Below are positions 1 through 8,785 of a stretch of DNA of 64,000 nt, one piece after another (within the stretch, counting starts at the first letter, position 1; each line of letters starts with the position of its first letter). The DNA lies in the NCBI RefSeq assembly GCF_001929375.1, contig NZ_MSGO01000006.1, positions 36,601 through 100,600 of the forward strand. The letters run 5' to 3'. The position numbers were made by a program, and so were the translations under genes. The stretch comes from Actinomyces oris. GTDB taxonomy: Bacteria > Actinomycetota > Actinomycetes > Actinomycetales > Actinomycetaceae. The notes under the pieces are model-generated. The model saw nothing but the letters and a program-made list of their open reading frames with translations, made no database searches and was not told the origin of the DNA.

Positions 1-1779
1 CGCCGAGTGGGAGACGGCCCGGGTCTGTGGGTCGAAGATCGCGGCGACGGCTGTACCGCCCTCAAAGTCCTTAGGGGACGGCGGCGCATCGAGGACCGAG
101 TCGCCCTTTGCCCGTCGAGGCAGAGTCGTCAGCGTGCCCGTGGCGCGGGAGGCTGTGCTGTTGGTTCCGGAGGTCAGGCCCAGGTCGTAGGTGCTGGTGT
201 CGGCACCGGCGACGCCGGCCATGGCATCGAGGTTGACGGCCTGCGCCGCCCAGCCCGTCGGGGAGGTCTGGAAGTCGATCGGTGTGGGTGTCTGCGTGAA
301 GGCGGCCACCCATCCGCCGACGACGAGAGGACTGCCCCGGCCATCGGTGACCAGTGGGGCGCTCTCACGGCGCGTGGCGGGGGAGGTGTCCGACATGAGT
401 GTGTAGGTCGCGTACGGTCCGCGCCGGTCTGGTTCCCCCTCGGGACTGCGCGGTATGCCCCCGAGGAGGAAGGTGGAATGACCGGCCGTGCCCCAGTAGG
501 GCCGGGTATCAGGTGACACGGAGACGTCCTCCTTGTCGATGGACCACAGTCGGGAGCCGTCGGTGAGCGAGTAGCCGGTGGCGCCGTTGAGCAGGACGGA
601 GTCGGTGAGTTGGAGAACGCCTTCCTGCATGAAGCCTTCATAGGTGACGCGCCCGGTCACCGAATCGAGGACCACCACCAGGGATTCGATGCTCATTCCC
701 TCCGGCTGCTCGCCGTCGGTGGAATCGAGGGTCACCGCGAGGTGACGGCGGTCCGGGCTCGAGTGGCTGCGGATGAAGCGCGCATGCTTGCGCGGATAGG
801 TCCACCGGATCGAGCCGTCGGCGGGATTGAGACCGACGACGCCGTCGCTGCTCAGGACGACCGGCCCGGCAGCACCGGCCACCACCTCCGCCATGTTGTG
901 GATGTCCTGCGACCAGGCCGCCGTCGAGGCGAAGGACCGGGGCAGTGCCGGAAGCGCAGAGGTGTCGATACTCGCAGCGGTCGACGGCGTGACCCGCCCC
1001 CAGACCAGGTGTGGGACCGTGGCCGCTGCCCCGAGGGCGAGCGGCGGAATGACGATGAGAACGACCGCGCCGAGGACGGAGCGCCACGAGGGCCGGGGCA
1101 GCCGAATCCTCCGCAGGCCTCCCAGCCGCGCCCTCAGGTGCTGCTTCTGCGACGGCGGGACATAGGTGGCCCGGGTGGCACGAACCAGGAGATCGGTAGC
1201 CGCCAGCAGGCCCATGCCCAGCGCCCCCATCGCCAGCGTGAGCAGCTGGTTGATACTGACCGAGGTGCTGCGTAGCTGGGCGTGCCACAGGCGAAGAAGG
1301 ACGACGGTGAAGCCGCCCGAGAACACCAGGAAGCACAGCGGTTGGAAGAGGACTGTCTTCCTGACGAGCGCTCGCGGTGAGCTGGGATAGCTCTTCAAGG
1401 CAGAACGCGCGGTCTCTGCCCACTTGAAGTAGCCGGCGATCCATATGAGTACGGCCAGGCCGCCAACGAAGCCTCCGACCCCCTTCATCGCGTGACCGGG
1501 ATCCCTCATCCCGCTCTGGTAGACGAGGAACAGGACGGCCATCGCCCCGACCGCCAGGAGCCAGCCGAGGCGCAGGGCCCGCAGCATCGTGAGGATGCGC
1601 CGCGGAGGATTGGGGACCGACCCGTCTGAGGCGCCAACGGATCCAGCGGTCTCCGCGGCCTCGGTGGCCTCGGCGGACTCAGCGGAGCCGGCGGACTCGG
1701 CGGACTCGGCGGACTCCGCCGAGCTGGCGGGTGCAGGGGACTCGGTGTCCTGGGACTGGTCGTTGTGCTGATCGGTCAT
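1..1779 (-). CDS. Membrane-anchored PQQ-like beta-propeller protein, copy D (partial)
   Basis: The gene runs off the left edge, so the C-terminus is missing; 593 codons are visible from the ATG at 1779. The N-terminus is a Ser/Ala/Glu low-complexity tail (about residues 10-45). Several hydrophobic segments follow (about residues 65-250), then an extracytoplasmic beta-rich domain with the hallmark GAAGPVVLSSDGVVGLNP and the later block QAVNLDAM / GADTSTYDLG. Both blocks recur in the three upstream paralogues, which have about 705 residues. It starts 19 bases after the upstream lipoprotein stop and is probably in the same operon. PQQ-type propellers usually act as binding or scaffold domains. 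No quinoprotein active site is recognisable and the function is unknown. Confidence 0.8.
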   Translation of the reverse strand, partial: MTDQHNDQSQDTESPAPASSAESAESAESAGSAESAEATEAAETAGSVGASDGSVPNPPRRILTMLRALRLGWLLAVGAMAVLFLVYQSGMRDPGHAMKGVGGFVGGLAVLIWIAGYFKWAETARSALKSYPSSPRALVRKTVLFQPLCFLVFSGGFTVVLLRLWHAQLRSTSVSINQLLTLAMGALGMGLLAATDLLVRATRATYVPPSQKQHLRARLGGLRRIRLPRPSWRSVLGAVVLIVIPPLALGAAATVPHLVWGRVTPSTAASIDTSALPALPRSFASTAAWSQDIHNMAEVVAGAAGPVVLSSDGVVGLNPADGSIRWTYPRKHARFIRSHSSPDRRHLAVTLDSTDGEQPEGMSIESLVVVLDSVTGRVTYEGFMQEGVLQLTDSVLLNGATGYSLTDGSRLWSIDKEDVSVSPDTRPYWGTAGHSTFLLGGIPRSPEGEPDRRGPYATYTLMSDTSPATRRESAPLVTDGRGSPLVVGGWVAAFTQTPTPIDFQTSPTGWAAQAVNLDAMAGVAGADTSTYDLGLTSGTNSTASRATGTLTTLPRRAKGDSVLDAPPSPKDFEGGTAVAAIFDPQTRAVSHSA

Positions 1780-1791
1780 CGTGCTGTCTTC

Positions 1792-1867
1792 CGTGCCGCT
1801 ACTTGCTGGTGAACTGCTCGAGGTTCTCGGTGTGGGGGTGGCCGTCGTCGGCGGAGCTGAGCCAGAA
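1792..1867 (-). repeat. Near-identical 76-bp block at lipoprotein 3' end (copy 1)
   Basis: This covers the last codons of the lipoprotein (ending ENLEQFTSK) and the following spacer. It matches 5170-5245 with one mismatch that I can find, although the rest of the two genes has diverged strongly. A shorter, weaker match lies in the lipoprotein remnant near 8607-8650. The pattern suggests gene conversion or unequal crossing-over. Confidence 0.8.
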
Positions 1868-3043
1868 GACCGGGGCGGAGGTCTTCTTCCCGCTCGCGTC
1901 AGTGGTCGTCCGGCTGACCACCAGCCCGGGCCCGGTCGGGACGCCCTGGTCTTCGACGGTCGTTTCGGTGACGTCCAGGCTGCTGCCGGTGGAGACGTTG
2001 ACGACCTGCCGCGTCAGGCCCTGCAGGGCGGCGTTGAGAGAGGGCGGTTTCTCCTTCTTGCCCGTCGCCGCGTGGTTGGCCGAAGCGTTGACCGCTGCCG
2101 GATCACTGACCTGCGTGACCCAGCCGCCGGGGTGCACCGCCTCAACACCGTTGATGGTTGCGCGGATATCCCCGGAGGCATCCACCTGGGTGATGGTCAA
2201 TGCACCGGAGACGCTTGCCGGGGAAGGCGCCTGCGGTGACAGCAGCAGCGAGTCGGTCCCGGCCCCCGCGAGCCACTGATCAGTGTCGAATGACGAGGGC
2301 GTGGCGGACGGGTCGTCCAGCCCGAAGACACGGACCTGGCCCGTCCCCTGACCTCCGGGGAAGTAGTCGTAGGCGATCTCCACGGCCAGAGAGCTATTCG
2401 TCAGACCCTGCCCCAGGACCACTCCGCTGAGCTCCTCGGTGCGCACCACGGCGCCGCTGCTGGCGTCCAGGACGACGACGTAGGACGCCTGCTCGGCGAG
2501 CCTCCCCTCGAGCTGCCCGCGATGCGGCGTGAGGATGAGGGAGACGCGGCGCCCGTCGGGGCTGACGACGATCTCTCCGCTGGTACGGGACTGCAACAGG
2601 TATGCGAGGTTCCGCTGCGGGACCTGTGCGTCCCTCAGCGCACTGAGCGATGCACCCGGTGGCGTGATCGTTACCGCCCACTTCAGGGCGCTGTCTGATC
2701 GGTTCCGGCTGACGAGGGTGGTTCCCAAGGGCTTGCGATGGTTCTTCTCCCAGTTGATGAGCACCGTGATGGTGCTGTTGCTAGCGGGAAGCGTTTCGAA
2801 CTCGACGTCCGGGTCCGTGTTGGCGTCGGCCTCAAGGCTCGTGACCTGATCGGCGGTGAGCGCGGTGGCCTTGACAGTGGCCTCCTGCGTGGCCCGGTCC
2901 GAGGCGGAGGGCTGCTGACCTGTGCAGGCGCTCAACGGGAGGGCCAGCAGCGCTGCGGCAAGGAGCAGTCGGGGGGATCGACGTCGACGGCGCGCAGGCG
3001 CAGCGAACGTGCGGTGGGGGTGCCGGGCGGCTTGCTGACTCAT
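1799..3043 (-). CDS. Secreted lipoprotein paired with beta-propeller copy C
   Basis: A 414-residue lipoprotein with an Arg-rich n-region, a hydrophobic segment and the lipobox LSAC (Cys near residue 40), so it should be anchored outside the cytoplasmic membrane. The mature part is beta-strand rich, with YVVVLDASSG, a GVVLGQGLTN block and a conserved C-terminus ending HTENLEQFTSK. The same tail closes the 5177-6466 paralogue. The ATG overlaps the stop of the upstream propeller gene (ATGA), implying translational coupling. I do not recognise a named family. The constant pairing suggests the lipoprotein works with its membrane propeller partner. Confidence 0.85.
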   Translation of the reverse strand: MSQQAARHPHRTFAAPARRRRRSPRLLLAAALLALPLSACTGQQPSASDRATQEATVKATALTADQVTSLEADANTDPDVEFETLPASNSTITVLINWEKNHRKPLGTTLVSRNRSDSALKWAVTITPPGASLSALRDAQVPQRNLAYLLQSRTSGEIVVSPDGRRVSLILTPHRGQLEGRLAEQASYVVVLDASSGAVVRTEELSGVVLGQGLTNSSLAVEIAYDYFPGGQGTGQVRVFGLDDPSATPSSFDTDQWLAGAGTDSLLLSPQAPSPASVSGALTITQVDASGDIRATINGVEAVHPGGWVTQVSDPAAVNASANHAATGKKEKPPSLNAALQGLTRQVVNVSTGSSLDVTETTVEDQGVPTGPGLVVSRTTTDASGKKTSAPVFWLSSADDGHPHTENLEQFTSK

Positions 3044-5157
3044 GACGAGGCTCCTACCAGTCCGTAGAGACGAAGGCGTGTGCCGGTGGCCTGGCTCTCG
3101 TCAGTGGGGCGCAGAAGCACGACGGTGACGCCCGGCGCGCTGAGTGCGCTGATGCCGTCGTTACCCCCTGGATTATTGACGGAGAAGTCGAGAAGACCGG
3201 GGTTGCGGCCGCTTGCTCGTGAATCGAAGGAGACTGTGCCGTTCTCCAGAGGGATGGAGGTGGCTTTCGACTTGTCTCCCGACTGAAGGCTGATGCGCCT
3301 CTGGCCGTCGTCGGCCCGGGTGACCCCGACCGCTGTGACGAGCCCCGGGTCCTGGGAGGCTGCCAGCACAGCGCGTGTCCTGGGGTTGAAGGTGGTGGCG
3401 ACTGTGGAACGGTTCTTCCAGCCATCGGGGACGGGACTATCGTCCGGCTCGACCGAGTCGGGTGCGGTCTGCGGCAGGACAGCCAGCCTCCCGGAGAGCC
3501 GGGAGGCCATCGGGGCGATGCCGAGGGTCTGGCCCAGGTCGTAGGTGTGGGTGTCGGCGCCGGGAGCTTTCGCCAGGGCGTCAAGGGAGACGGCCTGGGC
3601 ACGGTGAGTCTTCGAGTAGTCCCAATCGACGTCGGTGGACTCGTCCTTCGTGGCCTCGGGGTAGGTGACCGTCCAGCCCTCGACGATGAGCGGCTCCTGG
3701 TTGGCGAAGGCGACCAGAACATCCCTGACGATTCCGCGGGGGTTGGTGTCCGGGACGAGCGTGAGACGGCCGACCCCGTTGTGGCTTCCTCCATTGTCTT
3801 CTTTTGTGAGAATGAGGCTGGCGTGCCCTGCTGTACCTGTGTACTGGTGGTCCTCCTCGGAGAGATCGACGTCGACGTCGCCGAGCTGCCACATCACGGA
3901 GTCGTCGGCCAGTGAGTAGACGGTGCCGCTGGCCAGGAGGACGGAGTCGGTGAGCTGGACGGCCTTGCCGTCGTGGAAGTGCTCGTTGGTGACGCGTCCG
4001 GTCACGGTGTCCAGGACGATGGTGAGGGTCGGCTCCAGACCGAAACCGCCGTCGGACTTGTCTTGCGGGGATTCCAGCTCCCCGAGTGTCAGGGCGACGT
4101 GGCGCCTGTCCGGGCTGGTGATGAGATAAGGGGGCTCACCGCGGACCCCGTCCAGCCTTCCCCCGTACTGGGCGAACTTCCTGCCTTGACGGTGGTAGTC
4201 CCAGCGAATCGACCCCGTGGAGGGATCCAGACTGATGAGGCTGTCATCGGTGAGGACGAGGGGCCCGGCGGCCCCTGCGGTCACGTCCAGCACGGAGGGG
4301 ATGTCGTGGGTCCAGGTCGCCTGAGACGGGAAGGAGGTCGGGTAGGAGGGCAAGGTGGCGGGGGCGGCCACAGGGATCGGGAGGGATCGGTCCCAGTCAT
4401 ATGCGAGGTAGGCGCTTCCGCTCAGGAAGAGGGACGGGGTCAGGAGGATCACCACCAGAACGATGCGTGAGCTCCAGGAGTGGGTGCCCCGGAGGCGAGT
4501 GGGCAGAAGGTGTGGGATACGGATGGACCTGTCACGGCGCCGTGGACGGCGCGAGGAGGCCTGTGCGACCTCGGGGAAGAAGGACCGGGTGACACGCTGG
4601 AGAAGATCGAAGGCGAAGAAGGCGCCCAGCCCCAGGGCCGCTATCGCGAAGGCGAGCAGCTCGCCTGCGCTAGCGTCCAGCGACATGAAGATGTCGTGCC
4701 ACAGGCCCAGCGTGCCTCTGGCGCTGAGCAGGCCGCAGGCGGCCACCCCGGCCACGGGCAGGAGCCGCTTGATGATGCGCCGGCAGGTCCTCACCCGATG
4801 CTGCCGGTCGACCCAGTACTCGGCGGGCTCCTGCCAGGCGAGAATGCCGATCCCCCACAGGACGAGCGCCGCGACCAGTGGCGCGAGGCCGAGGTAGAGG
4901 AACACCCACCGCATCGTCAGATCAGTGCGCCACATCAGGTAGAGGCCGGCCGCCACGAGGACGGAGAGCATTGAGCCGACCTTCAGCGCCCAGAAGAGGC
5001 CCTCGATCCGCCGCGACCAGACCTGACGGCGCTCTTGAGGTGTGCGGGGGCGCCGACGGCGGGCAAGGGCTGATAGCGAGGAGTAGGGATTCTCTGAGGT
5101 GAGGGAAGTGGGAGCCGCGAGAGGCTCTGCGTCCTCTCCGGGTCGCTGATCGGTCAA
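3040..5157 (-). CDS. Membrane-anchored PQQ-like beta-propeller protein, copy C
   Basis: A 705-residue protein with a TTG start at 5157; AAGGA lies about 8 bases upstream. A disordered N-terminus is followed by about five hydrophobic segments between residues 54 and 252, then an extracytoplasmic domain of about 450 residues. Propeller-like repeats include GAAGPLVLTDDSLISLDPSTG, shared with copies A, B and D. The block QAVSLDALAK / GADTHTYDLG is shared by all four copies. The 3' end overlaps the lipoprotein start by ATGA, and the 5' end lies 19 bases after the preceding lipoprotein stop. Function is unknown. Placement in the PQQ-like or BamB-like propeller class is inferred from sequence pattern only. 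Confidence 0.87.
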   Translation of the reverse strand: MTDQRPGEDAEPLAAPTSLTSENPYSSLSALARRRRPRTPQERRQVWSRRIEGLFWALKVGSMLSVLVAAGLYLMWRTDLTMRWVFLYLGLAPLVAALVLWGIGILAWQEPAEYWVDRQHRVRTCRRIIKRLLPVAGVAACGLLSARGTLGLWHDIFMSLDASAGELLAFAIAALGLGAFFAFDLLQRVTRSFFPEVAQASSRRPRRRDRSIRIPHLLPTRLRGTHSWSSRIVLVVILLTPSLFLSGSAYLAYDWDRSLPIPVAAPATLPSYPTSFPSQATWTHDIPSVLDVTAGAAGPLVLTDDSLISLDPSTGSIRWDYHRQGRKFAQYGGRLDGVRGEPPYLITSPDRRHVALTLGELESPQDKSDGGFGLEPTLTIVLDTVTGRVTNEHFHDGKAVQLTDSVLLASGTVYSLADDSVMWQLGDVDVDLSEEDHQYTGTAGHASLILTKEDNGGSHNGVGRLTLVPDTNPRGIVRDVLVAFANQEPLIVEGWTVTYPEATKDESTDVDWDYSKTHRAQAVSLDALAKAPGADTHTYDLGQTLGIAPMASRLSGRLAVLPQTAPDSVEPDDSPVPDGWKNRSTVATTFNPRTRAVLAASQDPGLVTAVGVTRADDGQRRISLQSGDKSKATSIPLENGTVSFDSRASGRNPGLLDFSVNNPGGNDGISALSAPGVTVVLLRPTDESQATGTRLRLYGLVGASS

Positions 5158-5169
5158 TGTGGTGTCCTT

Positions 5170-5245
5170 CGTGCCGCTACTTGCTGGTGAACTGCTCGAG
5201 GTTCTCGGTGTGGGGGTGGCCGTCGTCGGCGGCGCTGAGCCAGAA
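5170..5245 (-). repeat. Near-identical 76-bp block at lipoprotein 3' end (copy 2)
   Basis: Partner of 1792-1867. It encodes the same ENLEQFTSK tail and the same spacer before the next propeller start. Only one difference was seen by hand alignment. Confidence 0.8.
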
Positions 5246-6466
5246 CTGCCGGGTGCTGTTGTTGTCGTCGGCGGCCTTCTGACTGATGAGCAGGCCGGGG
5301 CCGGTGGGGACGCCGACCGACCTGGCCTCTCCTTCCGTGAGGTCGTGCGTGCTTCCGGAGTTCAGGTCGACGATCTGGGTGGGCAGGGCGTCCCAGGCGG
5401 CTTGAGCCTGGTCATCGTTCTTCCCGACCGTGCTGGCGGCGAGTGCGGCCGCGGCGGCCGGATCGCTGAAGCGTTGAAGCCATCCACCGGGGTGGATCTG
5501 GTTGACACCGGTGATGGTCCGGCGCACTTTGCCGTCGGTGCCCATCTGGGTCACCGTGAACGGGCGGAGCCTGGTGCTCCAGTCGTTGCCGGCGGAAGGG
5601 GAGTACGGGGACAGGAGGAGTGAGTCCCGGGAGGCGCCGATGAGCCAGTGGTCGCTGGGGATCGTGGACGGTTTGCCCGCAAGGTTGCTCAGCGGATAGA
5701 CGGAGATGACTCCCTGACCCTCGGCTCCCGGGTAGTAGTTGTGGGCGGTCTGGATGGCCAGGCTGTCATTGGTGAGGACCCGCCCCAGGATCAGTCCGGA
5801 GACCTCCACCGAGCCTTCGAGCGTGCCCGTCTCGGCGCTGAGGACGACGACGTAGGTGCGCTGGGCCGAGAAGTCGTTGTCCTCAGCGGTCCGGTGCGGT
5901 TGGAGAATGAGCGAGATGTGTTGCCCGTCGGGACTGACGACGCCCACACCGGAGGACTCCTGCTTGAGAAGGTCGTAGGTCTGCGTCTGGGTGGTCGAGT
6001 TGCGGTAACGGTCACCCAGGTCGCTGGTTTTGAGAATGGGGTGATTGAGGCGGGTGGCCCACTGAAGGGTCTTGGTCTTCGGTTCGTCGTCGGTGCTCCC
6101 AGGTTTGTCGCTGGTGACGACTCCTGAGGACAGAGAGCCATCATCTGATTCGGGTGGTGAGTTGTCCGCGCTGACCGTCCCGTAGTGGATGGGCAGGTCG
6201 CGGACATAGACGGAAGAGAAGCTCTTCCGCTCGGACTCCACCTGATGTGCACTGAGCGGTGTGACGGAGACTCCCGCCGACGGCGTGGTTGCCGCGGTCT
6301 TTGGGGATGAGGAGCCGCAGCCGGACAGTGGCAGTGAGACGAGGAGTGCTGTCACCAGGGCGCGGGCGGCGCGGCTCGCCGCCGAACCGGTGCGGTGACG
6401 GGGCATCGAGGGCATGGGGGTGGGCGTGGGGCTGGGCTTCGTCGTGTGTGTCGTGTGGCTCATCAT
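5177..6466 (-). CDS. Secreted lipoprotein paired with beta-propeller copy B
   Basis: A 429-residue paralogue of the 1799-3043 lipoprotein. The N-terminus is rich in Thr/Pro/Ser, then Arg. A hydrophobic stretch follows, then the lipobox LSGC (Cys near residue 50), predicting lipid anchoring on the outer face of the membrane. Shared blocks include RTYVVVLSAETG, LILGRVLTNDSLAI, IHPGGW and the terminal HTENLEQFTSK. Its ATG overlaps the stop of the upstream propeller gene (ATGA). The central region has diverged much more than the last 20 residues. No enzymatic motif is visible and the function is unknown. Confidence 0.85.
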   Translation of the reverse strand: MMSHTTHTTKPSPTPTPMPSMPRHRTGSAASRAARALVTALLVSLPLSGCGSSSPKTAATTPSAGVSVTPLSAHQVESERKSFSSVYVRDLPIHYGTVSADNSPPESDDGSLSSGVVTSDKPGSTDDEPKTKTLQWATRLNHPILKTSDLGDRYRNSTTQTQTYDLLKQESSGVGVVSPDGQHISLILQPHRTAEDNDFSAQRTYVVVLSAETGTLEGSVEVSGLILGRVLTNDSLAIQTAHNYYPGAEGQGVISVYPLSNLAGKPSTIPSDHWLIGASRDSLLLSPYSPSAGNDWSTRLRPFTVTQMGTDGKVRRTITGVNQIHPGGWLQRFSDPAAAAALAASTVGKNDDQAQAAWDALPTQIVDLNSGSTHDLTEGEARSVGVPTGPGLLISQKAADDNNSTRQFWLSAADDGHPHTENLEQFTSK

Positions 6467-8589
6467 CGGGTTTCTCCTCCCACGGCGTAGATGCGAGAGG
6501 TCCCGGAGTGCTGCGTGCCGGTCCGAACCATGATGATGGTGGCGCCGGGAGTACTGACGGCGGTCACCAGACTGTCTTCATCGTTGCCGTTGGCCAGTGC
6601 CAGATCCTTGAGCTGAGGGTTGTAGAAGATGTCTCCCGGCGGAGCGAATGTTGTCCCCGGCGCCAGGGGGACTGATACGCCCGATGACCCGTTTGCGGGC
6701 TTGACGCTGATCCGTCCCTCGACGGCTTCACCGACGGCGGCCTGGGTGATGCCGACGGAGGCGGCGGCCAGCCCCGGTGTCTGTGCCGCCGTCGTCACTG
6801 CCAGGGTCCGAGGGCTGAAGACGGAGCCGACGGTGCCGGAGGCCTCCCACAGGAAAAGGTCCGAGTTTGACTTTTTCTTAGGCTTCTCGGCTGGGAGGGG
6901 CGGGAAGGTCACGAGGGCTCTGGCCTTCATGGAGGCGATGTCGTTGACCGCAGAGGTCATGCCGAGGTCGTAGGCCCGGGTATCTGCTCCGGGAACACCG
7001 GCCAGGCCGTCGAGGCTGACGGCTTGGACCTCCCGGTCCTGCGGGTCGTTCTCCGTGGACCACGACGGCCTGGACTGTTTCCCACGAGGCTTGTCAATGA
7101 CCATCCAGCCGTCGATCACCAGAGGAACGTCCGCCTTGTTGTACTCAAAGTAGATACGTCCGTCTGACCGGGGGGTGAGGGTCGGGAGCTCATGGGTGGC
7201 GGTGGGATCACTCTGCGGGACCGCAACGTCATGGTATGTCGCGGGGCGACTCAGGACGAAGGCCGAGTGACCGGCTGCGCCGGAGTAGGCGGCCTGGGCG
7301 GCCTGAGAGCCTGAGGCGCCGTCAACGGTGAGCTTTCGAAGGTCCCACATGGTTGACCGGTCCTTCAGCGAGTAGGCGGTGGTGCCGTAGAGGACCGCCG
7401 AGTCGGTCAGTTGGAGGGGACTGTCGCCGCGCCAGTCGAAGACCGTGGCTCCGGTGACGGTGTCCAGGACAACGGTGGTCTTCGGCGTCGAGGCACTGAG
7501 ATTTCCGTCCGTTCCGGTCATGGACGTGTAGACGTCCGGCTCATCGAATCTCAACGCCATGTAGCGGCCGTCGGGGCCGGGGATGACGCCCGTCGCTGTC
7601 GAGCCCTTGCGCTGGTAGCTCCACCGGTTCGAGCCGTCTCGGGGGTCGAGCCCGGCAGCTCCATCGGAGGTGAGAACGATGGGGCCGGCGGCTCCGGCGA
7701 TCACGTCCTGTCCGCTCGCCAGGTTCTTGGTCCACATCTCCTTCGAGGCGAAGCCGGTGGGGTACGACGGCAGCTGGTCGGCGTTCACCGACGGGCCCGT
7801 GGCCTGGGTGATGGTGGGCCGGCCGGACGCCGTCGGGTGGCCGAGGTAGGGGACGGCGAAGGAGGCGACGAGCGCCACGACGGGAACGAGGGCGAGCAGG
7901 GCGCGAGGGCCCAGGGTCCGGAGGGAGGATCGCCACGGTCGCCGCAGCTGATCGCGCAGGTCGTGTATCCGCGCCGAGATCGGATTGGGAACGTACAGCG
8001 ACTCGCCGGCATAGGGCTCGAATAGGGCGCGTGAGGCCCGCAGAAGAATGTTTGTGGACAGCAGCAGGGCGAAGGCGGCGATCCCCATGATGTAGGCCAG
8101 GGCCTCGCCGAGGCTGACCGCGTAGGTGGAGAACACGGACCTCCAGAGCCTGACGACTGGGAGGGCGGCGTACACGGCAACGGCCGGGACCAGGACAGCG
8201 GGTAGGAGCATGAGCGCTGAGCGGGCCGCGGTCAGGCCCCTGTTGCGCGTGCTGCGGCTGTCACTGCGTGGCTCGGGCCAGAGGACGACCCCGCACGCCC
8301 ACAGGAACACGGTCAGCGCCAGGCCCTTCCAGGTCAGCTGAGGGAGCTTGAACAGCACCTTGGCGATCCCGCTGCGGCAGATGACGGAGAGGGCGACCGC
8401 GGCCACCATACTGAGGAAGCAGCCGAAGCGCAGCGACGTCAGGGCCGCGATGATGCGCTGATGGCGGCGTCTGCGCCGGTTGAGGGCCGCATCGTCCTGG
8501 TCGGCGCTGTGGCCGGAAGCGGAGGGGGAGTCGTCGATGGGTTGGTCGACGTCGGCGGCGGGCGGCATGGCGTTGGGGTCCTTCGTCAC
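6463..8589 (-). CDS. Membrane-anchored PQQ-like beta-propeller protein, copy B
   Basis: A 708-residue paralogue of copies A, C and D. A polar N-terminus (about 45 residues) is followed by several hydrophobic segments to about residue 250 and an extracytoplasmic beta-propeller-like domain. That domain carries GAAGPIVLTSDGAAGLDP, QAVSLDGLAG and GADTRAYDLG. Upstream is the lipoprotein remnant, whose surviving stop lies 15 bases before this start. Downstream the ATGA overlap couples it to the 5177-6466 lipoprotein. Function is unknown; it is probably a cell-envelope protein acting with its lipoprotein. Confidence 0.87.
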   Translation of the reverse strand: MTKDPNAMPPAADVDQPIDDSPSASGHSADQDDAALNRRRRRHQRIIAALTSLRFGCFLSMVAAVALSVICRSGIAKVLFKLPQLTWKGLALTVFLWACGVVLWPEPRSDSRSTRNRGLTAARSALMLLPAVLVPAVAVYAALPVVRLWRSVFSTYAVSLGEALAYIMGIAAFALLLSTNILLRASRALFEPYAGESLYVPNPISARIHDLRDQLRRPWRSSLRTLGPRALLALVPVVALVASFAVPYLGHPTASGRPTITQATGPSVNADQLPSYPTGFASKEMWTKNLASGQDVIAGAAGPIVLTSDGAAGLDPRDGSNRWSYQRKGSTATGVIPGPDGRYMALRFDEPDVYTSMTGTDGNLSASTPKTTVVLDTVTGATVFDWRGDSPLQLTDSAVLYGTTAYSLKDRSTMWDLRKLTVDGASGSQAAQAAYSGAAGHSAFVLSRPATYHDVAVPQSDPTATHELPTLTPRSDGRIYFEYNKADVPLVIDGWMVIDKPRGKQSRPSWSTENDPQDREVQAVSLDGLAGVPGADTRAYDLGMTSAVNDIASMKARALVTFPPLPAEKPKKKSNSDLFLWEASGTVGSVFSPRTLAVTTAAQTPGLAAASVGITQAAVGEAVEGRISVKPANGSSGVSVPLAPGTTFAPPGDIFYNPQLKDLALANGNDEDSLVTAVSTPGATIIMVRTGTQHSGTSRIYAVGGETR

Positions 8590-8604
8590 GGGGTGGCTTG
8601 GGCG

Positions 8605-8785
8605 TTACTTGGTGGAGAACTGCTCGAGGTTCTCGGTGTGGCGGTGGCCGAGGCCTCGTTCGAGCCGCTGCCCTTCGGGGCGGTGTGCTGCCGTCCTTGA
8701 CCTCCTCGGTGTGAACAGCCTTTCCGGTCTCGGTCTCGATGACGACGACGTGGGCGCGCTGGTCTGCAACGGTGAAGTCCCTCAT
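8605..8785 (-). pseudogene. Decayed lipoprotein of the propeller array
   Basis: Only about 180 bases remain where a 1.2-1.3 kb lipoprotein gene is expected. The start codon still overlaps the stop of copy A (ATGA). It now reads directly into a mid-protein segment, DFTVADQRAHVVVIETETG, comparable with DFSAQRTYVVVLSAETG of the intact paralogue. The signal peptide and lipobox are gone. After about 27 residues the frame shifts, and the C-terminal tail HRHTENLEQFSTK with its stop is recovered in another frame. So one or more internal deletions plus a frameshift removed the gene while both junctions of the array stayed in place. The long reading frame 8261-8785 here is an artefact running into copy B. 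Confidence 0.8.

Noticed and set aside
8261..8785. 174-codon frame covering the lipoprotein remnant
   Set aside because: Only the first 27 codons match the lipoprotein family; the rest is out of frame through the remnant and then antisense-like sequence within copy B.
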